From Perkinsus marinus ATCC 50983 (Eukaryota; Perkinsozoa; Perkinsida; Perkinsidae): 24,322 nucleotides of DNA. Below the pieces are notes generated by a model. That model searched no databases, had not been told where the DNA came from, and worked only from the letters and a program-made list of their open reading frames with translations. Made by a program: the position numbers and the translations under genes. Numbering within the stretch: the first letter of the stretch is position 1; each line of letters starts with the position of its first letter. Below are positions 1 to 7,580 of the stretch, piece after piece. The stretch covers positions 85,591 through 109,912 of the forward strand of contig NW_003214461.1 of the NCBI RefSeq assembly GCF_000006405.1, given 5' to 3'.

Positions 1-527
1 CCACCCTATCCTCTGATTAAGTGTTCATCACCGTGAACGATATCTATGACTGAGCATTGAATAAATGACTAACGTGTGAAGTCCTTTTGTTGACGAGAGC
101 ACACAGTTGTGTGATACCGTGATATCGATAATTGAATGATATCGTGATGATACTTGTGAAGTTTCATTTAACTATACCCAGTCCTTGAGTTGGCCGAGTG
201 GATCGCTTAGCACTGCCTCAGTTGGCACTGCCCGAAGGGTGAGCGAGGAATCCAATGCACCAGTTTCCACTGTCCGGATTGATACGGCTTCGTCGCCGGT
301 TTCTGCCCCAGTTTCAACTGTCCGGAATTGAACTGCCCGAAAATCGTGAAATGCATTCACCGATTGCCCGAGTTGAAAAGTGCCGAATTTGAACTGTATT
401 GAGAGCTTAGCGGAGCGTTGCGGCAGTGAAATCACCTCAGTAACGAGAGACTATGCAAACGATCCAGCCACTTTTGTACCAATCCATTTTTGAACCAATC
501 CAAGTAGCGCCCGCCCCCCTTTAAAAA
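1..527. other. Non-coding, with degenerate short direct repeats at 200-370
   Basis: No credible gene is visible. Between about 200 and 370 a short degenerate motif of the form ACTGYCCGRA recurs (near 227, 268, 317 and 332). A longer imperfect copy pair lies at 260-282 and 308-331, about 48 bp apart, differing by one substitution and one inserted base. An 87-codon frame on the minus strand across this stretch repeats the same peptide and looks like an artefact of the DNA repeat. Confidence 0.5.
468..498 (-). repeat. Dispersed inverted repeat, left copy (partner at 2073-2103)
   Basis: The reverse complement of this 31-nt stretch matches 2073-2103 at 30 of 31 positions. Each copy contains two diverged tandem versions of a motif like TTGGTACAAAAGTGG. 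Single related motifs also occur near 560-572 and at 1968-1982. The copies are 1.6 kb apart in opposite orientation, so they may be the ends of a mobile element or two small dispersed repeats. No transposase is seen between them. Confidence 0.7.
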
Positions 528-544
528 GCTTCCCTTCGGGAAGC
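528..544. repeat. 7-bp hairpin, loop TTC, with a third arm following
   Basis: GCTTCCC and GGGAAGC form a perfect stem around TTC. The next bases (GCTTC) repeat the start of the first arm, so the order is arm, complement, arm. Confidence 0.7.
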
Positions 545-688
545 GCTTCGCTCCGCGAACCACTTTCGTACCATAATCGTCCCTATTTCGGAGATTTTCT
601 CGCAAATGTCGGGAAAAGTGGGTTAAGTACCACTCCTTCGGGAATCGACCGAACTTAGGACTGTCGCACGCTGATGTGGCGTATGTAG

Positions 689-744
689 AGTATACATCGC
701 GTCACGCGATGTATACTAAGCACCACGCGATTCGCGTGGTGCTT
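689..744. repeat. Twin adjacent perfect hairpins (13 bp and 12 bp stems)
   Basis: The first hairpin is 689-701 paired with 705-717 (AGTATACATCGCG, loop TCA). The second starts at the very next base: 718-729 paired with 733-744 (AAGCACCACGCG, loop ATT). Both stems are perfect, both loops have 3 nt, and both stems have CGCG next to the loop although the rest differs. The architecture resembles the double-hairpin elements known from some fungal and algal mitochondrial genomes; here it sits in DNA that otherwise looks nuclear. Confidence 0.9.
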
Positions 745-1201
745 GGACATCTGACGGGGCCCGACTATTCTTTTTATGCCATTCGAGATTCATGACACTT
801 GCTATTTCACTTGCCATAAATTGCCCAAAAGCGATTTTTTCATACTCTGTTGCAAGTTGTCTCATTTGATGATCGAGCGGGTCGACTCTTTTGGGCAGGG
901 GACTTGGGGAATGCAAGAGATGACAAGGTAATTACTGCTGCTGGGACCGCGAAGGCATCAGTAGCTTTACTAGAGGCTTGAACGAATGAGGAAAATGGTA
1001 CTATTCTGGGTTGATGGTGGAACTCCCTTCCTCGAGGTCCCTGGCGCCCATAAAGTCTAAATAGTGTCGTCCCTTGGTCAACCGTCATTGTACACTATCT
1101 CTTCCTCGTGCTGGTGGACCCCAGATTGTTGTGTCCTTCCCGTCAATAGTCGGTCGGTGTGCGCTGCAGTCGCGTCCTTGAATGGGTTTCCGTCACGTTT
1201 C
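745..1201. other. Non-coding stretch, nothing recognised
   Basis: Only short overlapping frames on both strands, none with a recognisable domain. They look like chance frames. Confidence 0.4.
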
Positions 1202-1228
1202 AGCCAGCACGGAAATTCCGTGCTGGCT
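1202..1228. repeat. 12-bp perfect hairpin, loop AAT
   Basis: AGCCAGCACGGA (1202-1213) pairs perfectly with TCCGTGCTGGCT (1217-1228). This is one of the longest stems of the window's hairpin family. Confidence 0.85.
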
Positions 1229-1282
1229 ACCGAGCCTTCACGGCATGCTTGAGAGGGCAGTCTCACGACCGACTCCACGCCT

Positions 1283-1305
1283 GCTCGTACTACGAGCCTC
1301 GTAGT
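1283..1305. repeat. Three-arm palindrome with two mutually exclusive hairpins
   Basis: GCTCGT-ACT-ACGAGC (1283-1297) overlaps ACTACGA-GCC-TCGTAGT (1289-1305). The middle arm can pair with either neighbour, giving the order arm, complement, arm. Confidence 0.75.
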
Positions 1306-2280
1306 GCTGTCACTGTGGTCGGATACATGTCGATGGGATACTGGACTTGGATATGCTGGACATGGACTACGGTAATGAGGGGAGATACCCGATAGGAAGG
1401 GAGCTTTTCATCGACAATTTTCGGATGCTTCCGAATGTGAAGGTGTGAGAACTCTCTAGTAGAGTGCTCGGTCAAAGAAACTGCTCAGCGCGATTTGCGT
1501 GGGTGGGCAAGAATTTTGCTGACATAAAGGACCTGTTTTTAAATATATAAATAGTGGGGTTGAGTTGAGCCGAAGTGCTTTAAGGGGATGAGTATTAAAT
1601 GTAAGATACAAAACGCGATACGGAGAAATTGAGTCCCGAGTCCGAAGTTAGTTCGTACAAAATAGTATTCTACCGGGAACGATCCCACAACCTCGCGTTA
1701 CTAACCTCACATGCCTAACCGACACACCATTCTGCCGTGAGCAAGATGCTGTGCAGTCAACGGGCTCCACAATTATCGCACGAACAACCCCACGAGTGTG
1801 TACGAAAAGCTGGAGAACCCGTAAAACTAAGTAGTGCGGCTTCGGACGCACAATCACAGCCAGGCGAGTCAGGTGCAAGTACGATAAGGTAGTGATGAAC
1901 ACCCCCTCGTATTACAAAGTCAGAAAGGTTCGGTGTCGAGTGGTATAGTTGTTAAGCGCTCGCCCATTTGGTACAGAAGTGGACAAATTCCCCAGTATAA
2001 AATTTGGTACAACACAATCGTCGGTGTTTGAGTTTGTCACGAATTCGTGTTTTTTTACACCACCAAAAACGTTTGGTTCAAAAGTGGATTGGTACAAAAG
2101 TGGAGACACGATGCAAACCTGGAACGCACCGCGAACTTCGCGGCGCGCAGAGCACACAATCTGCACGTGCATACGCACACATGCGTGCAAGATATGTGTG
2201 CGGCCATCCCACGGAACTTATCCTAACAATTCCTTGTTTCCATGTGGAGCAGCAATGCACCACTGGCTTGATGCGCTTTG
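1306..2280. other. Non-coding stretch with no recognised gene
   Basis: Short frames of up to about 130 codons occur on both strands, but they overlap each other and carry no recognisable motif. The right copy of the dispersed inverted repeat lies at 2073-2103. A weak tRNA box-A-like sequence near 1938-1955 has no convincing box B. Confidence 0.4.
2073..2103 (+). repeat. Dispersed inverted repeat, right copy (partner at 468-498)
   Basis: Matches the reverse complement of 468-498 with one mismatch in 31. A related single motif lies at 1968-1982. Confidence 0.7.
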
Positions 2281-2660
2281 ACGTCCTCTGCGGAGGCGTA
2301 TATCCGACTACGTTGGGTAGTCTACTTGTTGATTCGGCACAGTGGGGCCGGGAAGTGGCCGAGAGATCGGCCATTCCGAGTGTGACTCATACTGTATGAG
2401 TTCCTATGGGGTGACTAGCGCTCGTGTGCGACGAGAGTGGAAGTGTATACTTCCACCCCGTTCATGCCTGTATTTAACGTCCTCTGTCGGGAGCGTTATT
2501 TGTCCACGGTAGGTAGTCTACCGGCCCAGCGGGCCTGGGAGATGGTCGACAAAGGAAATCAACCGTTCTAACCACCGTGAGACACTACGATATGACTAGC
2601 GCTTGAGTTCGAGGGTGGAAGTGGAAACTCTCACCTCGTCTATTTCTAACGGACGTTGCC
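2281..2660. repeat. Old ~190-bp duplicated unit flanking the minisatellite
   Basis: Blocks starting at 2281 and 2478 share, in the same order, a CGTCCTCTG start, a GTAGTCTAC core, a diverged minisatellite-like piece (GGGCC...), a TGACTAGCGCT block and a GTGGAAGT block. They look like two old diverged copies of a longer unit that already contained one 70-bp segment. Perfect hairpins lie inside: 2385-2401 (ACTCATA stem, loop CTG) and 2437-2456 (GTGGAAGT stem, loop GTAT). Confidence 0.6.
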
Positions 2661-2691
2661 CATCCCCAACGGTCTCCATCGAGAACGCAGT

Positions 2692-3487
2692 CCAGCCGGA
2701 CCGCTAAGTGGCCAAGAAATTGGCCATTCCAAGTACTGTGTGCAACTGACAATTGCGTCGGTCCAGTGGGGCCAGGAAGTGGCTTAGGGATCGGCCACTC
2801 CAAGTACTGTAAGCAACTGAGTGTTGCGTACGGTCCAGTGGGGCCAGGAATGGGCTGAGAAATCGCCATTCCGAGTACTGTGAGCAACTGAGTGTTGCGT
2901 CGGTCCAGTGGGGCCAGGAAGTGGCTGAGGAATCGGCCATTCCAAGTACTGTGTGCAACTGACAATTGCGTCGGTCCAGTGGGGCCAGGAAGTGGCTGAG
3001 GGATCGGCCACTCCAAGTACTGTAAGCAACTGAGTGTTGCGTACGGTCCAGCGGGGCCAGGAAGTGGCTGAGGGATCGGCCACTCCAAGTACTGTAAGCA
3101 ACTGAGTGTTGCGTACGGTCCAGTGGGGCCAGGAATGGGCTGAGAAATCGCCATTCCGAGTACTGTGAGCAACTGAGTGTTGCGTCGGTCCAGTGGGGCC
3201 AGGAAGTGGCTGAGGAATCGGCCACTCCAAGTAGGCCAAGAAGTGGCTGACAAATCGGCCATTCCAAGTACTGTGAGTAGCTAGTTGTTACATCGGTCCA
3301 GTGGGGCAAGAGGATGACCGAGAAATCAGCCATCTCTATTACTATGAGCCACTGCCCGCTGCCACGGCCCATCGGGCAGCAATATGGCTGAGATGTTAGC
3401 CGTCTCACTGTCTGTTGCACCTGACCAACGGGGACGGGAGATGTCCGGAGTCGGCCATCTCTACTTCTATGAGGATGGAATCCTCAT
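2692..3487. repeat. Minisatellite, ~11 units of 70-72 bp with three subtypes
   Basis: The anchor GGGGCCAGGAA recurs at 2768, 2840, 2910, 2981, 3053, 3125 and 3195, giving spacings of 72, 70, 71, 72, 72 and 70. Unit subtypes differ consistently: one has CACTCC and ...GTTGCGTAC, one has AATGGGCTGAG, one has ...GACAATTGCG. The core is nearly homogeneous, while units near 2700 and from 3232 to 3487 diverge increasingly. That pattern fits unequal crossing-over or replication slippage in the centre. Most units can form a short AGTGGC/GCCACT-type stem. The minus strand reads open in three frames through the array because the units lack stops in those phases; I do not regard these frames as genes. 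Confidence 0.9.
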
Positions 3488-3604
3488 GGTTTGTGTTCGA
3501 TTATCGAACTTCGATAATTAACTTGCGAACTTCCGAGTATTTCGTGTCTACTCATATTATATGAGTCATATACATCTCCTGTGGCAGAGTAACCATTGGT
3601 TACT
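3469..3604. repeat. Hairpin cluster at the right edge of the minisatellite
   Basis: Four perfect stems lie in 136 bp: ATGAGGAT (3469-3487, loop GGA); a three-arm palindrome with GTTCGA-TTA-TCGAAC (3495-3509) overlapping ATTATCGA-ACT-TCGATAAT (3500-3518); ACTCATA (3550-3566, loop TTA); AGTAACC (3588-3604, loop ATT). The 3550 stem is the same heptamer as the hairpin at 2385 on the other side of the minisatellite, with a different loop. Confidence 0.85.
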
Positions 3605-4264
3605 AACCAAGACTTGTTCTTCATCCCGAAAGACATCTGTTATGGGTATTGGTCGGGAGTGTGGGAGAGGACCAAACACTGTGAAGCCGAAGTCCGATCA
3701 CAGGATCTTACTTTGAGGTCTGGGTTCACAGATCATGTTTTGTCACACAAACTATGTCACGGAATATGGCTCATGTGTCCTGACATAGGTTAGCGTCTCC
3801 CAACCAACTTAAGACAAGAAACTCGAAATAACAATACGATGAACCAACTTAAGGTATGGAATCATCTCGATCTCAATGAGCTACGGTGCGCACATCACGA
3901 CACAACCAGACATTAAGCAAGTTACCTCAGGAGATTAACACACCTTCACCCCCTGACATCATACACTTGCTTTTCAATGAAACATCCAGTTCAAATTACC
4001 GGCAGAGTATTCATCTGCTAGCGACGATGCTTACAAGCTGCCGATGTGCAGCATGAGTCACAATTTATGACCATCCTACTGTAGAGCATCAAGCGTTTGG
4101 ACCTTACTGTGCGGAAGACTGAGTAGGCGAAAGCGTATAGACCATACGGTATAGTCCCCCACATCTCTGGGAGCTCGAGAGTTGTTGCTTTTCCATGTCA
4201 CATGGCTTTCTCAATGCTGTCGAGCCGCTGAAAGATAACCCCTGACCAAGCTGATGGCAATGTT
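3605..4264. other. Non-coding stretch, nothing recognised
   Basis: No supported gene. A short direct repeat with AACCAACTTAAG occurs at about 3800 and 3841. Confidence 0.4.
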
Positions 4265-4283
4265 GTAACAACTTTGTTGTTAC
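4265..4283. repeat. 8-bp hairpin, loop TTT
   Basis: GTAACAAC pairs perfectly with GTTGTTAC around TTT. Confidence 0.75.
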
Positions 4284-4524
4284 GGCATCGGTGCGCACCA
4301 CCATTCTCATAGCTCTCCCGGAAGGTTGCATCTCACCACCCCACATTAAGGCGTCAATGTATGCGCGGAATGTTAGTCAGCGCTATGGAATGTTCGCCGT
4401 CCATCCTGAACGGCTCAGGTTGATCCACGAATGGCCAAATCTTAAAGGTATGGGATGCTCGTAGAGTTGACTGCCAAGCGCGGAACTTCATGTGTTATTG
4501 AGAGATCGGCTAGCTGTATTGTAA

Positions 4525-4560
4525 CTTGATAATATTAGCTGATATCAAGTTGATATCAGC
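4525..4560. repeat. 10-bp hairpin, loop AGT, with an alternative outer pairing
   Basis: GCTGATATCA (4538-4547) pairs perfectly with TGATATCAGC (4551-4560). CTTGATA (4525-4531) can instead pair with TATCAAG (4543-4549), so two structures compete, as in the window's three-arm palindromes. Confidence 0.8.
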
Positions 4561-5176
4561 CGACATGCATCCCAATAAACTCGAATGTTAAGAATCATGG
4601 ATGAGAATCGGGATGCTACAGTGTAGCCCTGAAAAATATCGCTGGCCCGGCAGCATTGGGACTCGCACCAACGAAAAGAAAAAAAGCAGCTCCGTTCCTC
4701 GTCAGGAGCTAGGCCGCTTGGAGTACTCAGCTGATCCGTGTAATCCTCGCTGTTAATCTTGGCTAGGGATTCATGCACGAGGTGGTCAGGAACTTATAAC
4801 TGTTGAGCATTGCTGTCGAATCAGCGAACAACCCACACCTCGAGTTGGTACTGTCGGTACCGCGAGCGGGAGGAGTGCCGATTCGAACGGTCTGATGATG
4901 ATGAGGAGATGACCCCACGAGGGGATGATCCTATGACTCAGTCTCAATCATTCAGGGCATGGGAAGTATATAGTTACCTCCTACATTGACTTACCACCAC
5001 AATACCATATATATGAATCCGGTGTGTGGGATTGGAATGGGGGGATGTGTGCCGGGCCCGTATCGGTGTGCAACAAGTAAGACCTAGTTCGCACCATGCG
5101 GTCCCTGCCACATAGAACCTTTGGCGCATTCGCAGGTCATGGATTCCCCGATTGCCGCTCTACAGATTAGACAACA
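4561..5176. other. Non-coding stretch, nothing recognised
   Basis: No supported gene. A 77-codon minus-strand frame at 4545-4778 has no recognisable motif. Confidence 0.4.
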
Positions 5177-5216
5177 AGACTACTAGTCTGAGACTAGTGG
5201 CAACGTTGAACGTTGC
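5177..5216. repeat. Twin hairpins, both 7-bp with loop TGA, plus a third arm
   Basis: ACTAGTC (5182-5188) pairs with 5192-5198 around TGA. One base later GCAACGT (5200-5206) pairs with 5210-5216, also around TGA. Upstream, AGACT-ACT-AGTCT (5177-5189) overlaps the first hairpin, giving a three-arm order. Confidence 0.85.
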
Positions 5217-5381
5217 TTGATTGGCAATCTCGCGCACACTTGGAAATCCAGCCTTCGCTGAATGGCGCCCCGGTTCTCCAATCCCACACTCTCGAGTCGG
5301 AGGGGCTTTCACGGCTTGGGATACACCCTCTACTTAACCATGGTTACGGGTATAGAATAGAGTTACGTTTAAGTTTTTATG

Positions 5382-5455
5382 GTGTAAATGGTCGAGTGGT
5401 TAGGTTGTGCATTCACTCTATGGTCGACACTGGTTCGAATCTGAGGTATGCTGTT
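5382..5455 (+). other. tRNA-like sequence (box A and box B), likely SINE or decayed tRNA
   Basis: TGGTCGAGTGGTTA at 5389-5402 fits a Pol III box A of the Leu/Ser type. GGTTCGAATC at 5432-5441 is a perfect box B, about 43 bp downstream, which is normal tRNA spacing. The acceptor, D and T stems do not pair when a cloverleaf is laid over it, so it is unlikely to be a functional tRNA. A tRNA-derived SINE head or a tRNA pseudogene is the better reading. Confidence 0.55.
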
Positions 5456-5472
5456 TCTGTGGTCGTTTACGG

Positions 5473-5546
5473 TTTCGCATTGCGAAATTCGCAACTACTC
5501 TCCTCGATCATGGATAAGGTATTAATGGTAAGTTACCATTGGTAAC
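5473..5546. repeat. Two three-arm palindromes
   Basis: At 5473-5494, TTTCGC-ATT-GCGAAA overlaps TTGCGA-AAT-TCGCAA. At 5524-5546, AATGGTA-AGT-TACCATT overlaps GTTACC-ATT-GGTAAC. In each, the middle arm can pair to either side and both loops have 3 nt. Confidence 0.8.
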
Positions 5547-5626
5547 GAGACTGCGAGGGGAGCTACATTCCCACGAATTACTATGTTAGCTAAAAATTAT
5601 TGCCTAGAATAAGTCACTCAACGGTC

Positions 5627-5648
5627 CGCTAACTTAGCGCCGCTAAGT
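5627..5648. repeat. Three-arm palindrome
   Basis: CGCTA-ACT-TAGCG (5627-5639) overlaps ACTTAGC-GCC-GCTAAGT (5632-5648). Confidence 0.75.
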
Positions 5649-5762
5649 GGAAAATATACTTATGTGAACTCAACGGTGACGCAAATCACCGAAATATAAC
5701 TAAGTCGCTGCAACTATCCGCGAACGTAGCTCTTACGAAGGGCGTTCCCGACACCATCCAGG

Positions 5763-5817
5763 GAGGATCTGGGTCAATCAGAGTTATTCGAGATGACTGT
5801 GATTGACCCAGATCCTC
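5763..5817. repeat. Foldback with an 18-bp perfect stem and 19-nt loop
   Basis: 5763-5780 (starting GAGGATCTGG) pairs perfectly with 5800-5817. The loop is far longer than in the other hairpins. It could be a tiny foldback element or the stem of a transcribed hairpin; no flanking target-site duplication is obvious. Confidence 0.85.
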
Positions 5818-5964
5818 ATCTCCTGTTCACAAGCAGCGAGCATTGCCTCTTCGAAGTTTTGCAGTGGCTGATTCTTAAAGCCTTCAAGTTGAAGGTGACC
5901 ATATTGTGAAGTTCGGTTCGGATTTCGCTGCGTCAAAGAAATGAACCCTTGGCTCGATTTCTCT

Positions 5965-6100
5965 GCCTCTCTGGGCAAGTGGGAGAGCACCGTGCTGCCA
6001 TTCGAAAGGTCTCCGGTTCGACCCCTGCGAGATACAATATTCAAGCATCGTCCTTCGATTGGTCCCTGGTTCAACCCCTGTGGGGTGCAATATTCGAACA
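5965..6100 (+). other. tRNA-like sequence with a duplicated box-B segment
   Basis: TGGGCAAGTGGGA (5972-5984), followed by GAGAGCAC, resembles box A and a D-arm. GGTTCGACCC (6014-6023) is a good box B. About 54 bp later a diverged copy of the box-B segment (GGTTCAACCC at 6068) is followed by the same GCAATATTC-like tail, so the 3' part is duplicated in tandem. The anticodon and T stems do not fold well. A tRNA-derived SINE or tRNA pseudogene is likely. Frames on the minus strand across this region are by-products. Confidence 0.5.
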
Positions 6101-6149
6101 CGGTACTCATGTATCTCTTTAGGTAGGCTCGGCTCTACCTTAATAAAAT

Positions 6150-6345
6150 TTGAGGAATACTTAAGTTGCTCCTCAAGTACGCACGTTGTGAAATGCTTCC
6201 CGTAAATGCTTAAGTATATGCACAGAAACTTAAGGCGCCTCAAGTATTCCTAAACTTAAGGCGTCTTAACGTGCTTACTCAAGTAGTGAAATAGGATGTC
6301 CTAATTACTTAAGGTATACTTAAGGCGTTACTTAAGTTTAAGGCG
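6150..6345. repeat. Cluster of ACTTAAG-type motifs with internal inverted repeats
   Basis: ACTTAAG or close variants (ACTCAAG, GCTTAAG, TTTAAGGCG) occur about eleven times in 195 bp, at about 6159, 6174, 6206, 6228, 6253, 6277, 6306, 6317 and 6329. Several are followed by GCG. Many are palindromic, and the segment near 6154-6165 is nearly inverted at 6238-6250. It looks like a small foldback or a cluster of protein-binding sites. Confidence 0.7.
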
Positions 6346-6990
6346 CAATTTGCTCCTATGAAACAGGCAGAAGGAGAAGGATCAGTAGTAGATTGCGAAT
6401 GAACATGAGGTGCTCGACCAATTGGAGTGAAAGTCATCAGGACACGAAAAATAGGGAGGGAGTTAACAAGTGAAGAAAATGACTTTGATAACCTACGAAT
6501 GAGACAAGCGGGTGAATCGCCGGCCGAAATGTAGAACGGTTCGCAGTGGCCGAAGAAGTATGATTGGCAGTGACACACAGAGCATCCGAATCGACTCATT
6601 CGACGAAGCTGAGCATTATGTGACGCAGACGGGCTCGACTACAGCGCGATTGGAGCAGGCGAGGGGACGAAGAGCCAAAGCAACGCCAGTGAAAACACGC
6701 AGAAGCGGTGGGCGAGCGAGAAAGTGAAAGCTCGGAAAGAAGGAGCGGACTCCCGGGGACGGGTGTGACGTGGTTGGCTTCTCGAACGAGGTATTCGCGG
6801 ACGTTATAGCGTTTTGCCATAGACCAGGAGTTGGCTTATAAACTGATAGGACTTATAGGACTGATAGAGCCGTTTAGGAAAGTTTGAGATGAATCGTTAG
6901 GGTAGGAGCTGAAATCGGCCTCAGATTTTCTGGTCTCCCGCTTTGACAGCTTTGATCCAGCTCTCTACTACTCTTCTACTCTACTCCGTC
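6346..6990. other. Non-coding stretch; one small basic frame at 6512-6727
   Basis: No gene is recognised. A 71-codon plus-strand frame (6512-6727) encodes an Arg-rich peptide with no known motif; it is probably a chance frame. Confidence 0.35.
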
Positions 6991-6991
6991 A

Positions 6992-7064
6992 CCTCGCAAC
7001 CGCGCATCGAACCTGCGACACTCGGATGACAATCTACTAACTTATCCTACTGAGCTAGATTGAC
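6992..7064 (-). other. tRNA-like sequence (box A and box B), minus strand
   Basis: Read on the minus strand, TAGCTCAGTAGG (7046-7057) is a textbook box A and GGTTCGATGC (7004-7013) a near-perfect box B. The acceptor halves do not pair and the anticodon stem is absent. It is therefore a tRNA-derived SINE head or pseudogene rather than a working tRNA. A twin hairpin (7061-7099) abuts its 5' end. Confidence 0.6.
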
Positions 7065-7099
7065 TACTCTTTAGAGTAGTCAGTAACTAGTAGTTACTG
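7061..7099. repeat. Twin hairpins (10 bp and 8 bp)
   Basis: TGACTACTCT (7061-7070) pairs with 7073-7082 around TT. CAGTAACT (7081-7088) pairs with 7092-7099 around AGT. The two stems share two bases. Confidence 0.85.
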
Positions 7100-7179
7100 T
7101 TGAGCGGTCCACTCATTAGCGAGTACCAGGTGGTGGTGGTCGATTCTTCAGTCCACACCCGATATATTTTCACATGTCA

Positions 7180-7240
7180 CATCCCGAGATCGAACCTCCG
7201 ACCTCCCGGCTACTAGCCCAACTCGCAAACCCTCTCGAGT
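7180..7240 (-). other. Second tRNA-like sequence, minus strand
   Basis: On the minus strand GGTTCGATCT (7188-7197) is a good box B, and TTGCGAGTTGGGC (7217-7229) is a box A with one poor position. Folding is not convincing. It lies about 120 bp from the previous tRNA-like sequence, on the same strand. Confidence 0.4.
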
Positions 7241-7410
7241 CTGTTTGGAGAAAGACGTTATATCCCTGTTGAGTATGACCTCTTTTCTTGCTGCATCGCG
7301 GCTCATAACCAGTTCGGTACTGACGATTCTCCAAGGAGAGTTGTTTCTGCTGGACTCCACACGTTTCCATTCTCGGTGCTCTTCTCTATGAAACCTCTGT
7401 CACGCGCCAC

Positions 7411-7580
7411 GAAACTTCAAGAACCACTCGGAGTAGTTCTGGAATTCGCGATTCTGGAAACGCTCTCAGAATCGCGCAAAAGCCTTTGAACGCGCTAAAA
7501 ACCCCTTCCAGAAACGTTTCTGAGATCGTTTCCAGAGCTGGTTCTATGAACAGAAAATCCCAGGATCGTTTCTAGAAACG
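7411..7580. promoter_or_regulatory. Heat-shock-element-like cluster
   Basis: GAAACTTCAAGAA (7411-7423) is a perfect three-unit nGAAnnTTCnnGAAn element. TTCTGGAA (7437, 7452), TTCCAGAA (7506) and TTCTAGAA (7570) follow. The palindromes CAGAAACGTTTCTG (7509-7522) and CGTTTCTAGAAACG (7567-7580) are perfect, and CGCGATTCTG (7447-7456) pairs with 7467-7476. The pattern is what heat-shock factor binds in eukaryotes. It may equally be a small repeat built from GAA/TTC palindromes; no host gene start is recognised downstream. Confidence 0.45.

Noticed and set aside
181-212. tRNA-Ser/Leu-like box A (TTGGCCGAGTGGATCGC)
   Set aside because: No box B at a suitable distance downstream.
2585-3420. Three long minus-strand open frames (151-238 codons) across the minisatellite
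   Set aside because: They lie in different phases over the same DNA and simply translate the 70-72 bp units, which lack stop codons. No domain and no reason to prefer one frame.
2692-3487. CRISPR array
   Set aside because: Units abut with no unique spacers between short constant repeats, the whole unit is repeated, and the setting is eukaryotic retroelement DNA.
4640-4720. Box-B-like GGTGCGAGTCCC on the minus strand
   Set aside because: No acceptable box A upstream and no fold.
5784-6243. Minus-strand frames of 108 and 119 codons
   Set aside because: They run over the plus-strand tRNA-like element and its duplicated box-B part, overlap each other in two phases and show no domain.
6150-6345. 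Telomere-like repeat
   Set aside because: ACTTAAG motifs are irregularly spaced, partly inverted and not a tandem G-rich array.
5382-7240. Functional tRNA genes
   Set aside because: Boxes A and B are present, but acceptor, anticodon and T stems do not pair when laid out, so they are described only as tRNA-like.
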